Of a stretch of DNA of 64,000 nucleotides, positions 31,745-43,482 are shown piece by piece. The position numbers were made by a program, and so were the translations under genes. The stretch comes from Celoporthe dispersa (Eukaryota > Ascomycota > Sordariomycetes > Diaporthales > Cryphonectriaceae): the NCBI GenBank assembly GCA_016584495.1, contig WAID01000003.1, forward strand, positions 2,542,001-2,606,000. The letters run 5' to 3'. The first letter of the stretch is position 1, and the number at the start of each line of letters is the position of its first letter. The notes under the pieces are model-generated. The model made no database searches, was not told the origin of the DNA, and saw nothing but the letters and a program-made list of their open reading frames with translations.

Positions 31745-32897
31745 GCCCTTGTCGGCAGGATCTTGCCACAAGCCCCTGGCTCGTAGCGGACACTGCCAAT
31801 TGACCTGTGGTGAATCAACGTTGTGGGAAATTTTTGGAGGGGCCCCGGTCGATTCTCTTTGGTGGACCTTTATCCCCAAATCCTGGGGCAGCAATGGAAT
31901 GATTGCCCTCTGCAGCACCTGCATTAACACATACGCCGGTGGTCGGCATGGCTATTCTATTCAGCACGGGTCAGGGAGTGTCAGTAGATAGGTGACACTG
32001 AATACACAACCGCACTTTCAAATGTTTGCGTCGGGCAGGTGGCGTGCGTGACACATCGTCTGCGAGTGGGGATCGAGGGAGTACAGTGTGCATGACTGAG
32101 ACGCCTTTTGCGTGTTGACTGTTCAATGAATTTACGACATTTGGGTGTAGGTATTAGAACAGCCTGGCCCAGCGCTGATACTCAATTCTCGTAGTGTCTC
32201 CAGCATGTAGGGACGGGAACCCTCAACGTAGAGGTTGGCTCTGACCACCCACCATTGAAGTTGCTGTTTTCCTTTCCTTTTCTCTCTGTATTTTTCAATC
32301 CTCGAGAGTATTCTAGCTGTCAAATGTCCTTAATGTCCCATCTCTCGAGATAGAAACCATGGATCAGGCAACCTTGTGGGTGTGCTGGCCTGGACTTGGT
32401 GTCTCGAAGATTCTGCCTTCTTCTTTGACCACTTGAGTTACGCAATGAGCACAATAACAATAGACTTGGAATTGATGGTGGGCATACTGAATAGTGAAGG
32501 CTATTGTAGTACATGGATGCCATAGAGTAATTTTCTTCATATTGGGGCTAAAGCTCTATGCACAGTTTCTCATACATATTGTGAGAGAAGGGACTAAAGT
32601 TCTGGAACCAACGAGGCTAGACTTTACATCAAATGGAAGTCTGTAGAGACATTCGCCTAGGCATCTACTTCACCGCATACTTAATACTCTCAGAGATGCA
32701 CACTGTAAAAACAGACTTCGTCCCAGGGTGTATTTATCAACACTGAAGAGCCTGAGTTTTCACCGCGCCATTCCATCTGATCCCCTTGTCTACTTGACAG
32801 AATTAATACCTCCCAAACTTAAACCCTCCTCTTCTCTCATATTCAGAACAAATACCCTCTTCCTACTCAACAACAAAGATCATTACGCACAGCAAAA
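31745..32897. other. Intergenic (1.15 kb)
   Basis: Holds the glucanase 3' flank and the promoter of the small Lys-rich gene. The last 100 bp are A/C-rich leader sequence. No other feature seen. Confidence 0.5.
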
Positions 32898-33391
32898 ATG
32901 AAGGACCAGATGGACAAGATGGACAACAAGGACAAGATTACCAAGGTGGCCAAGAAGGCCAAGAAAGACAAGACAGACAAGACAGACCCTGCTGAAAAGC
33001 ACAAGGCCCATTGCCATGTAAGCCATCTTGAGACACACCCACCCCTTCATGGGATTCAAGGAGTTGCAGAATTAACATGGTCACCTCTCAGGTCAAGGAG
33101 CACAAGACTGGAAAGTGGTGCTGGACTGACGACGAGCTAAAGACCCTCAAGTCATGTCTTGTACCGAATCAAGGCTTGCTGTGGACAGAGATTTCTCAGG
33201 TATGATGATGTGTTGCTTGCCAGACCTATGCCTTGTGTTTCCATGGGAGATAATGGAACAAAATTACTGACGACGACAATGTGGTACTCTAGCAGCACTT
33301 CAAGGTCCAGAAGCTGGATGGCACCTGGCTGTACCGACACCACTCCTTTGACACAAAGAAACAAGCCATGAAGCAGGGCTGGGAATATTAG
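32898..33391 (+). CDS. Small Lys-rich protein with a SANT/Myb-like stretch
   Basis: Exons: 32898-33017, 33092-33199 and 33296-33391; introns of 74 and 96 nt, the second with the branch-like sequence ttactgacg; 107 aa. Residues 1-40 are a repetitive Lys/Asp-rich basic segment (MKDQMDKMDNKDKITKVAKK). Residues 46-90 (KWCWTDDELKTLKSCLVPNQ, then LLWTEISQHF) have the tryptophan spacing of a short SANT/Myb-like helix-turn-helix. The end is LYRHHSFDTKKQAMKQGWEY. A nuclear or DNA-binding role is only suggested by the basic start and the Trp pattern. Use of the TAG acceptor at 33292 would add one Gln. All exons are in phase. I do not recognise a named family. Confidence 0.6.
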
Positions 33392-34677
33392 AACCGAAAA
33401 AGGGCAGCAAGCACAAGAAAGTTTCCTTTTTTTTTAAAAAAAAAGAAAATCTTCAATAGACGGACAGGTCTCTCTTGAGAGTGGATGTCAACTTGGGGTG
33501 ATCCCTGGGAGGGTTCATGCTTGCTTCATGGAACAACCTCTCCTTTCAGACTACAAAAGCAGTACTAATACATCATTGCAAACACCTAATGGCGACTGAA
33601 TTATGAAGCTCCAATTTGCACTAGTGTGACATCAAGGTGGAAAATAAAATGCATGTGGGCTGATGCGTGAAAAACGACCTGAGATGATCCACAAGAGCTA
33701 TCTGACATGAATATGCAGTTGAGGTAGATGTCAAGAACTATGAAATCTCCACTGTATGCTGAGAACCTCTTGGGTGCCTGTTCTCTAGCTAGAACCTATA
33801 CCTGAGCGCTGGGTCACAAAGGCCCCTCAGGTTAGAAATGTCAGATGCAGGTGCATTGTGCAAGATACACATTGACATCCCAGGAAATGTGTGTGTCCCT
33901 CTCGCATGTCTTATCAGGTCGCATAATACAACAATTTGTGTTCAAAAGCATGTCTGGTCAGGGATCGGATCATTTCATTTAACTCCCAAACTTTTCCCCG
34001 AGTCGATGATGACGACTTGGGCCTTTCTGGGATAAAAGCTAGCGGACATGACAAGACAGAACCCTCCGAGACATAAGGACAGGCATCTCATTTTGGCAAC
34101 ACTGCATGGGAAAAGCCATCCAACAACAGGAAGGTCAGACTGGCACCATAGAGGCATGGCCTAGCTGGTGTTATCACCTGGGACGCGGGATGGCATCAGA
34201 GGCTCAAGGGCGATGATGTCGCCCTGCAGAGGCCCTGGTAAATTTGGACCCTGCATACTGGCTGGGGAATCTAGGGGTCCTGCTGTAACCCCTGTCGTGC
34301 CCTGCCTGACAGGGCCATCAGTGGGCGCCAGTGTTATGCTATTGGCTGCAGCCATCCTGCAGGGGTGCGCCACCCTGACGTCATGTCATGATGATCGCGC
34401 TGCTGCCTCTGATGGAAAAGCAAGTTTCGTGATAGCACTATGCTGATGGGAGGGTGGGATGGATACGAGGGTGCTGACAAGGGATTGGGGATGGGAATCA
34501 GTGAAAAGGGAGCTGGTCTGCCCAAGGAGAAGAAGAGAAAAGAAAGAAGGACGGTTTCTTGTCACCATTGTGTTTCACCCAAGTCTCCTCGACTCATCAT
34601 CGCAACAAGCCAAATCCCACCAGACAACAACACCTCTTCTTGTCACACCAACACAAACCCACAACACTCTTACAAAG
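33392..34677. other. Intergenic (1.3 kb)
   Basis: Short frames only. A/C-rich leader sequence precedes the next ATG (34600-34677). Nothing else recognised. Confidence 0.5.
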
Positions 34678-35197
34678 ATGCCTTTCTTCTCACGCCGCGA
34701 AGAGGAGGCCGAGCCCGAGCCCCAGTACGAGGAACCAGCCAACAAGCGCGGGCTCTTCCACCGCCGCGATGCATCTCCCACGCCAACCACCTCGACGGTC
34801 AGGACCACGTCCACCTACCGGACCTCACAGTCCTCGTCCACCGACAGACCCTCCCGCGGCAGCAGCCTCCTGCACAAGTTCGGCAGGGGCAGCAATGAGG
34901 AGCTGGACCCCAGCATCGTCCAGGCCCGCGAGCGCGTCATGAGCGCCGAGGCCGCGGAGAGGGAGGCCGACCGCGTGCTGGAGACGGCGCGCCGTGAGGT
35001 CCGCGAGGCCCGCGAGCATGTCAAGAGGCTGGAGCTCGAGGCCAAGGAGGAGGCCAGGCTGGCCAAGATCAAGCAGTACCATGCCAGGGAGGTATCGAAG
35101 CGCGGAAAGGCTCTCGGCCGTGAGTGCAACCCAACTGTGGCATCTGGACTGGAGCCCATCCTGACTGACGCATCACATCACAGGTCACGATCTGTAA
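34678..35197 (+). CDS. Conserved fungal coiled-coil protein of unknown function
   Basis: Exon 1 34678-35119, intron 35120-35183 (gtgagt..tcacag), exon 2 35184-35197, which adds only the end of an Arg codon, HDL and the stop; 151 aa. The start MPFFSRREEEAEPEPQYEEP is followed by a Ser/Thr-rich linker. The C-terminal half is a long charged helix (ARERVMSAEAAEREADRVLE, then RREVREAREHVKRLELEAKE), strongly predicted as coiled coil, and the protein ends SKRGKALGRHDL. I recall this layout, including the tiny last exon, from widely conserved but uncharacterised filamentous-ascomycete proteins. No signal peptide or membrane segment. Reading through the intron would give a longer but less plausible tail. 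Confidence 0.78.
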
Positions 35198-35522
35198 AAT
35201 GGAATCTCTAACCGACCTACCACCAAAGGTCTTAGGACCTCTCTAACTTTTATTTTTGTGTCTTTTGGGATCTCCACATACTCTTGAGGTCTATGTACTC
35301 TGTCACCTTGTACTGCAAATGATTTCACGTCTGGGGTTTTGAGATGGGAGCGGGGAGTTGGATAAGACATCAGTATACCACAAAATCATAAAACGTTCCA
35401 GGAAGGTTTTCCTGTATATATTCTGTATGGCTGTACTAAGCTAAGTAGGTAGCGAACGTTGTTTGCCCGTTGAACAAACAAGCCTCTCCTGGGGTTTCCC
35501 ATGCGTAGTCCACCATTCCTCC
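35198..35522. other. Short region between convergent genes
   Basis: This 325-bp stretch holds the 3' flanks of the coiled-coil gene (+) and the secreted-protein gene (-). No further gene. Confidence 0.6.
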
Positions 35523-36125
35523 TCAAGGCACAGAACCTATGATCAACCCTGAAGTCGACATCTGATGCGGCGGCGATGTCGAAGCCGCCTTCACATTCAT
35601 AGTCGTGAGGGCGCGGTGATGATAGTCAGGGCTTGTCTCCACACACCAGTACCACAGCCCGCAGGCGGTGATGGGCGCCCAGTCGAACGAGTCTGCGTGC
35701 GAGTCTGGCGTGGAGGTGGCGATCGACGGCACCGTGGTCTCAAGATCGGTATGGGCTGTTGGCCCGGCACTGGCAACATCTGAGGTCAAGTTCTGAGCAG
35801 CCAGGGCGGAAGCGGCCTTGACACGCGTCACGAGAGTGTTTGTTGGAAAATGTCCGCCACATATAGTGGTGGGCGAGCAAGACAGCGGCGGTGAGGCCAG
35901 GCCCGTATCGATGGCAAAGAACCCGCTTGGAAGACTGCCACTGGCACCTGAGGCCGTGGGTGAGGCTGGGGCTGTTTCGATAGTCATGGATCCGTCAGCT
36001 TGGGTTGCGATTGAAATGGTGTGGTTGGCCCCTGCGGCCGGGCTCTGGGGCAAGAATTGGGCTACAACTCCAGCAGCCCTAGCGGCAAGAAGCCAGGTGA
36101 ACGAGAGTGTCTTGAGAGGAATCAT
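35523..36125 (-). CDS. Secreted Ser/Thr-rich protein of unknown function
   Basis: A single-exon frame of 200 aa. The N-terminus MIPLKTLSFTWLLAARAAGV followed by VAQF is a good signal peptide with cleavage near residue 23. The mature protein is rich in Ser, Thr, Ala and Pro with sequons NHT and NLT. Its four cysteines lie in LSCSPTTICGG and ACGLWYWCVE, so a small disulfide-bonded extracellular protein is likely. No catalytic motif and no GPI tail are visible. A TATAAA element lies 82 nt upstream of the ATG. The family is not recognised. The polar C-terminus is unremarkable, and truncation by an undetected frameshift cannot be excluded. Confidence 0.7.
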   Translation of the reverse strand: MIPLKTLSFTWLLAARAAGVVAQFLPQSPAAGANHTISIATQADGSMTIETAPASPTASGASGSLPSGFFAIDTGLASPPLSCSPTTICGGHFPTNTLVTRVKAASALAAQNLTSDVASAGPTAHTDLETTVPSIATSTPDSHADSFDWAPITACGLWYWCVETSPDYHHRALTTMNVKAASTSPPHQMSTSGLIIGSVP

Positions 36126-36206
36126 GTTATATTTCTCTTTGTTGAGGTTCTATTGAGGGTGATGGTGATGATGCTGATGGTGAGGTGAGAGAGGTCATGG
36201 AGGGCA

Positions 36207-36212
36207 TTTATA
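36207..36212 (-). promoter_or_regulatory. TATA box of the secreted-protein gene
   Basis: TATAAA on the - strand, 82 nt upstream of the ATG at 36125. Spacing and orientation fit a core promoter element. Confidence 0.5.
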
Positions 36213-37578
36213 CAAGCAAGAGTTCCGACTGCATCTGAGCTAACCACCACCGTTGAGAAGCGATCAAGATGACAGAAATCCATTTGACCTCTCACACCAG
36301 TTTTCTTACACTTCCAGAATGTTGAGCTTGTAGAGGCACTGGTGAGGACTGTGATCAATGTAGTCTCACATGTGCAGCTCCAGCCTCCGGGATGATGACC
36401 TCAACTACATCTCTTCCTATTCAGCCTCCCCCCGGCCGTATGATTTTGTGTCCGCTTGCACAAATGACACCTTTAATCACCGAGAAATGGCCTACCAAAC
36501 AAAGAAGAAGAAGAAACGGAGAAAAAGAAGAAAATAAAATAAAAAACACATAAATTGTGTTTCTCAGGAGCGCTTCAGACGGCCCGGACGACTGTTGGGG
36601 TAGCGTTACAACAAGCTCTGTACTCATCGCGACGTGACGCAACGAGGCCTCAAGACAGCAATCTGATCAACAAGCTCCGACGGACAGGAAGTGACCCTGG
36701 CAGCCAACCCTCCAAGCATCATTCCGATCTCGGACAACAGTTGCTCAGCATTCCCAACTTCATTATCACCTTGGGTGGTCTGGAATTGAGGCTGAGACAG
36801 ATACATACACACACACACACACACCTCTTCATTATCTCTTTGCGATCATTTAGCGAGACGAGGCAAGCGACCGGTGAAAAGGACTCTTGCCTGTCTTGTT
36901 CACACAGTGACTTGCCTGAAGCATTGTCTACAAACAGCTGCTGGGGATATAACTGGTCGTCTGGCTAGGCCAGTCCGCTCCGATTCTTGCCAGCTTCCTC
37001 ACCCAAATTCCGCTGGGGGGCCACACGGACATTGTGTACATGGGCTACACGAGTACACCCTCATCGTTTCGAGTGATAACGGTTCCGTCCTCTTACGACC
37101 CGAATTGCCGCGAGTATGACTCGAGATGGCGGTGTCAAACGGCAAGATCAACAGTAAGCTCCGATCTGCGTAGATGAAGGATCTCGTCAATTTCTCAGAG
37201 ACAGATTGCAGGGACTGTCAATGGTATCTAACCGCAGCCAGGCCCCCAAAGGGACAGCCATAATATTTCAAGCAGATAAACCAATTACAGCCACTATCTG
37301 TGCCTCGACACTTGTATTCGACGGCAGGGTCCTTTCGGATCTCGGGAAGCTGTGGGAGAGATGATATATTGCCGTGAAATGGAGACCTCAAATCTCTCTC
37401 TACACCTACATCGCCCAGGAGCTAAATTCCATAAGTAGTAGGACAAGTCTCAGGCCATAGCAGGCGTCCCAAACCTTGTCCACTTGGATCGTCGTGACAA
37501 GGGAAATCGGCGACTTGGCTTGACTCGTACGTAACAAATCCGAAAGCCTACCGAAACGGTTATGAGCAAAAACCTGGT

Positions 37579-37615
37579 GAGGAAGAGGAGGAGGAGGAGG
37601 AGGAGGAGGAGGAGG
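37579..37615. repeat. (GGA)n tract
   Basis: About 36 bp of GGA/GAG trinucleotide repeats on the + strand, outside any gene. Confidence 0.9.
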
Positions 37616-39484
37616 ACATCATCCCAGGCCATGTTCGATTCTCATCACATCCACAACGATGAGACACATCACAGTCTATATGAACTTTGTTGTGTGAAGA
37701 TGGGATCTGCAATGCTGTAGCGTCCTATTTGAATCGTTCAAACTTCTATTGGGACGACCAGGACCCGCGTGGCGGCCTGCAATTTCCAGCGCAAAGGGAC
37801 CCCATCTGGGCTGATCCCACCCCCACTCACCGTCTTGACCCAGGAACTTGATGGCACGGGAATTGTTTTGGAAAATGGTCAAGCCCACGCAGTCCGTGCC
37901 TCGCCGGTTAGGCTTGTGGCCCCCCCGCGGAGCCATCCGGCTGGCCTCTTTTACGACTAGCGTTCCCAGCCTATGTCTCGAGGCTGACATATCGGGCGGG
38001 GCTAACAGACGATCGACTCAGGAACCGTTGCATCGGGGCTCTTGTTGGCAGTATGATCCGCGCGTTTCTCGAACAAAACGGATATATGCTCCGGACCACA
38101 TTTTACACGAGGTGACATCGATCACAAAGATCAACAGTGTCAAGTCATGTCGAACGTGTTCACGGTCGAGAAGAGTACTGGGCTTGGGCCAAGCCACATT
38201 ATATCGCTTACTCTAGCTGATGTCTGTTGTCGGCTTCACGATAAGCAATAAATTAGAATCGGATTCCTTGATCACAGAGTGAGAAACACTCCATAAATTA
38301 AGCTCCCAGTTCAGATCACGCCTAGCCGGCACCTACAGCAAAGATACGGACGTGCGCTCTTGCAGCGATCTCGGCCACATTAATGGAACACATAACAAGC
38401 CTAGCGGTTTACCTAAGTTCTGCTGAGTGGGCCAGTGGCTGAAGATGGCCGGGGGAGGGAGTTTATCACTTACTATGTATCATTTTCTTGGTCTCAATAA
38501 GGGGCTCGCATCAGCTTTCCTCCCTCGTTCATACCATGTGAGTCTAGCGTGACAAGCAATGCCCTCCTCCGGCCCGGCACGTGTTTTGAACAATACCATT
38601 ATCTTGTTCAATTGATAAGCGCCTCAACATTGACCCCCCTGAGGGGAGAGAGAAAAAATCCATGGTGAAACGGAAAGAGAGAGGAGAGAAGAAAAAAAGA
38701 CTGGATCGTGATGGGGAATTGCGTCTTTTGATGGCGTACGTAAGAGGGGGGGGGGGTGGGTGGTTTCGTCAGGGGCTTTACACGGGTGGGCGTGTATGTT
38801 TGTGTGTGTGTGTGTACGATACCTACCCTCGTCCCAAGTGATTTTGCACGTGCATGAAAATATACTATGAACATAGGAGAACATGCTAGGACCTTATATG
38901 GTACAGGTGTGGGACGCCAGGGAAATTCAAACTGCTGATCTCTGATCGACGGTGTGGAGCTTCTATATCTTCCCTGAGGGGGAGTGGGCAGGTCCAAAGC
39001 TGCTTGCAGCCAGGAGCACAGGCACTGAGTTCTTGGCCGCCGCAAAGAGGAGAGGCACTGAACACACGGGCCGCGCGACCATCGTATCGTCGTGATGATC
39101 TAGGATCTGACTCGCAGCCAAGGCCTTTATCGCCATTCTGTCTTGTTTTCTCGTCCTAGATTCGTAGTGCGGGGTGGGTTGCCCCCAGAACCGCCCACAT
39201 ACCGGCAAGGAAGAGATGAAATAATACCAGTGACCGCTCCCTTTTCTCTCTGGGTTGTTCTTTTTAGACTGCCTTATTTCCGGAAACAAGGTGCCTGTTA
39301 TGGACATCTATTATTGATGTCAATATGCGTTTCTGAATACCTGTTCCTTTTTTTCTTTCTCTCTTCCTCTTTGTCGTATTTCCCCCTTACCGCATCTATC
39401 TCGGGCCCGTCCTCTTCGATGCACGGACGACGCTCAAAGTTACCGCCGCGCTGGTCGTAACCCGCCGCTCTCCAGATCCCGAAG

Positions 39485-40826
39485 ATGTCGTCGTCGACAG
39501 AAGAGACAGCGCAAGGTCCGCTGTTGTCCGACCAGTCGTCTTGGGAGGTTACACGACCGCTTGTGCACAGCGCCATCGTGTTCATCGTTATCGACACCGT
39601 CATCGTCGTGGCCAAGACCTACTCGAGGGTGCAGATCGCAAAGCTCCGGTTCTGGTGGGACGACTTTTGGATCATCGCGGCCTATGTCCTCCTCATGCCG
39701 ATCTGCGCCATCGGGCTGGCGATGGTAAGCGTGGAGGTGTCTTGGAGCGATGAGGACCGCATCATCTACGACCTAAACGAGAACGAGATCCTCCTCAAGT
39801 ACATCTACGCCTTGCTGCAGATGCTGTTCGCCTCGTATGCCGCCACCAGATACTCCATCCTGGCACTCTACCTGCGCATCTTCTCCGACCGGCGGCTGAG
39901 GATCGCCATATGGGCCGCCATCGCCGTCGTCTCGCTACAGTGGCTAGTCTTTGCCACCGTATCGCTCTTTCAGTGCCTCCCGGTACAGTCCTACTGGGAC
40001 AGAAGTCTCACCGGCCACTGTGTTGATTTCAACAAATTCTACCGTTCTGTCACCCCTTTCAAGTAAGCTGTCTTCTAGGAATCCCAAACCTTCTCCAGCA
40101 CGCCCGACACTCTCCAGCGTAAAACAGCACGACTAATCTTGCTTTATCTCAGCATGTTCGTCGATGTTGTCTTAGTCGTGCTGCCTCTGCCGACAGTGTG
40201 GAAGCTCAAGGCGTCCAACACGCGGAAATGGGCTCTATCGCTCCTTTTTGGTGTTGGCATATCGGCTCTCATTATCTCGGCATTCCGGCTGGTTGTGTAT
40301 AACACCCACACGGCCGACTACATCGCACCGTCGTTGACCAACGTCATGATCATGTGGTTGGTCATCGAGCCGTCGATCTACCTGATCGCGGTTTGTCTGC
40401 CTGCTATGCATGTGAGTTTTTCTTCTTCTCTCTTCCTTTTCCCTACGCTTTTGGCTATATTTTTCTGTAACCAGGAGCATGCAATGCTGACCCAGAGTCC
40501 TCCATTCAATGCAGCATATCATCGCAGCCGCAGTGCCACAAAAAATAGCGGACTGGCTGTCGCAGCGCATGGGCCGGCTGAGCTCCCTCTCCACCGACGT
40601 CCTCTCCCGGTCCAAGACACGAAACCTGTCGTTGGCCAGCGACGATGCCGACTACGGCTGGGAGCTCACCAACAGCGCCTTTGCGGCCAGGACCGGGGTG
40701 CGTGCCTCGCCGACCCAGGAGGTCAATACGGACTGGGGCATGCTAAACAGCGCCATCGTCGTGACAAAAGAGGTCCATGTCGAGTACTCACAGGAAGAGA
40801 GGATTGAACGGATCATTGGGTTCTGA
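39485..40826 (+). CDS. Fungal rhodopsin-type seven-TM integral membrane protein
   Basis: Exons: 39485-40062, 40153-40411 and 40515-40826; introns of 90 and 103 nt; 382 aa. Seven hydrophobic segments can be traced: AIVFIVIDTVIVVAKTY, the FWIIAAYVLLMPICAIGLAM segment, LLQMLFASYAATRYSILALY, IAIWAAIAVVSLQWLVFATV, MFVDVVLVVLPLPTVW, WALSLLFGVGISALIISAF and VMIMWLVIEPSIYLIAVCLP. The motifs FWWDDFWI, RYSILALYLRIF and VLPLPTVWKL are typical of the fungal rhodopsin-domain (Pth11/SAT4-related) family, here without an N-terminal CFEM domain. The cytosolic C-terminus is Ser-rich. Members are usually plasma-membrane proteins suspected of sensing surface or nutrient cues; ligand and partner are unknown. The gene converges on the P450 gene. 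Confidence 0.88.
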
Positions 40827-41539
40827 CACTTGCTACATAATTAGACTTACGTTTGTGGCCAGGCGCCGCGAGAGCTAAATTAATTCGAGCCCGAACTCAT
40901 TGATACCTGATAGCTTTGACCGCGCCGCAGTTGAGACCATCACATCATCGTACCATGCCTGACAGACACAGTCGACTGAGTCCACCTACAGCCTGCGCCC
41001 AGGCTCGATGCACAATACTCAGACGATGACACTTCATCTCGAGGCAGTCTGTTCAAGCGTCGTGTTGCCTTGGCTTTCATGTTACTGCACGGGTCGTTCT
41101 CAACGCGCGTTGGACAGCTTTGGCCCTCCGGACGAGCGACTTAGGTCTTTGTGTCTGGCTTCGACGACCTGACGCATTCTGATATAAGTGCCACTTCCTC
41201 TGTGAACATGAAAGACTTGATGCGTCTTCTTGACTCAGCTTGAGATCATCAAGTTCAAGCCCGAAACTCCTCCAATGATAAGTTGGTCAGTGGTCTTGAT
41301 ACATCGCCAACCCGCTTCTGGACATTGAGAAAGAAACATATTTGGACTCGAAGCATGGCAAAACATTGTAGAAACGTAATAATATGTTGGAACTTGATGT
41401 CGTGCTAAGGCTACTCTTGCCTAATCCACAGCACAAATATTTGGCATGATGCCACAGACATGCCAGGTCATATGTGAAAGAAAGACTAAAAAAAAAATAT
41501 CACTTAAACTAATACCCAAGACAGCTAATCCAGCGCTAT
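40827..41539. other. Region between convergent genes
   Basis: This is 713 bp with no gene; it holds the 3' flanks of the rhodopsin-like gene and the P450 gene. Confidence 0.55.
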
Positions 41540-43482
41540 CTATACGGCAACTCGTCTGAACATAAGCTCCTTAGTTGGATCTGGAATATACTAGATGACA
41601 GTATGAGTCAGCCGCGGTCACAACAGTAAACCACACATGCATTCATCCGTTTGTGTGTGTCTCGACATGACGACAATAAACTTACAGACTCGGCAAAACC
41701 AATGTTCGGATACCGCTCCGTCGCCCCATCCACCATCTTGATATCATAGTCCAGCAGCGCCCGGCCGACAATCATCTTGATCTCGTTGGCGGCGAAGAAC
41801 CTACCCGGGCAGGCGTGACGCCCGTAGCCAAAGTTCAGAGAGGCGGGCGACACGGTGACCAGCTGATTGGCAGCGCCGGCGCTCGCCTTGCTGACGCCCG
41901 TGACCTCGTCGTTCTCGCGCAGGCGGTACCAGCGGAAGGCGTCGAACTTTTTCGGGTTCTCGACCATGTCCGGGTCGTGCATCGTGTCGTACGCAGGCAC
42001 CTCGATGATGCACCCGGCGGGTATGAGCTGACCGTTGGAGAGGACGATGGGCTTCAGGACCTTGCGGCTGAAGGAGGCTGTTTCGGTCTGGGTAAGTTAC
42101 TTGATCGGTGGAGATAAGAGGTAGAATGACCTACCCAGCGAGAGAGGATACATTCTCATGGACTCCCGCAGGAAGCTATCCAGCTTCTTCATCTTCTGCA
42201 GGGCAGCCGTCGTGAAAGTGCCGTACTCCTTCAGAACGCTCCGAATCTCCTCGCGTAGCTCCGGGATGAGCTCCGGCATGGCGGCGATGTTGTAGAAGGC
42301 ATTCGTGGTGCTCAGCGTGGTCGTGTGGATCGCCGCAAAGGTCAGGCCCAGCTGGATCTCCGTGAGCTCCTGGTCGTCCTGCTCGCCGTACTTGGACTGG
42401 CCCCCGTCCAGGAGCCACTGCATGATGTCGTCTGGCTTCTGGAAGTCCGGGTCCTCCTTGATCGCCTTCTTCCTGGCCTCGACCATGGGCTTGATGAAGT
42501 TGTAGCTGTTCTGCTGGCGCTTGCGGAGCACGTCGAGCTGGGGCAGCTTGGAGGTCGTGGCGTCACGGTCGGATGGCTTCATCGCGCTGATGGCAGTTAC
42601 GGCACCCATCAGGTCGGTCGTGTAGTTGATGCCCATGTCGACGTATTCCTCGGTGCGGCAGAGCTCGGGGCCGACGAAGATGCGCCCGGAGACCTTGCTG
42701 ACGACGCGCAGGAGGTGCTTGTTCAGGGGCACCGGGGTGAAGTCCTTGGTTTGTGGGAACTCCTCCCGGAAGGCGAGATCAACCTCTTCAGCAATGACAG
42801 GATTCAGACGGTCTGTCGTTGGTGCTGGTCAGCCAAATGTAGTCTAGTAGTTAAGACACATTTATTATAAGAAGCAAGGCTTACTGAGACTTGGGGTTAG
42901 CTCTCTCTTGACGACATGCGGGATAATTGCCCGGTCTGACCTCACGTTGGTGTATTGTGGGTGCATAACCTGTGAAGCTCGTCAGCTCGTCACGCCGTGC
43001 GAGAGAGAGATGATGATGATGATGATGAGAAGTCCATGCAAGACATACATCGTTGATTGCGCCACTGAAGCTGAGGACATCATCGGGAAGATCTTTTAGC
43101 TCTCGTAGGAAGCGAGAGTCGACCACAACCACTTCGGATTCTGTACCCATTGAAGCCGTGAAATACAGAGGTCAGCAATCCGCACCCGCGCTGGTGTGAC
43201 CTTGTGCGTTCTCACCTCTTGACGAAGTAAGCCTGAACAGGCCGTTCTTGAACTTCTGGTAGCCTGCCGAGTAGATTTCCTGGAATTCTGCATAAAAGCC
43301 ATCCTGCGCTTGTTCTCGTCACCAATCTCGCTACCCGCGAAGGGTATCTTGGACAGAGGGTCCTGCTTGAAGAATGGCTGGAGGAGCCACGCCCCCACGA
43401 GGGCCAGAAGTGTCGTCAAGATGAACGGCCATCTTGTGGACAGGCTCTCGACCGTGGCCGAGGCGAGTTCAGCAAGAGCCAT
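41540..43482 (-). CDS. Cytochrome P450 monooxygenase (ent-kaurene oxidase/CYP503-like), one frameshift
   Basis: Six exons: 43482-43216, 43140-43049, 42969-42885, 42812-42135, 42077-41686 and 41590-41540; introns of 75, 79, 72, 57 and 95 nt; 521 aa. An N-terminal ER anchor (WPFILTTLLALVGAWLLQPF) is followed by the P450 fold. The I-helix is AAIHTTTLSTTNAF, the K-helix ExxR is FLRESMRMYPLSL, and the haem loop FGYGRHACPGRFFA carries the Cys ligand. The last exon gives YIPDPTKELMFRRVAV. NFGYGRHACPGRFFAANEIK is characteristic of the family containing ent-kaurene oxidase-like P450s, so a terpenoid or other secondary-metabolism substrate is plausible but unproven. In exon 1 one base is missing at the GG pair 43282-43283 (CC on the coding strand) between MAFMQNS and EIYSAGYQKF. 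With it restored every exon phase agrees. No terpene cyclase or other cluster gene is in the window. Confidence 0.93.

Larger units (their letters stand above)
36126..39484. other. Gene-free stretch (3.4 kb)
   Basis: Contains the promoter of the secreted protein at its left end and that of the rhodopsin-like gene at its right end. It also holds an (AC)n tract near 36808-36824, a GGA repeat at 37579-37615 and a GT tract near 38797-38814. No convincing gene on either strand. Confidence 0.4.
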
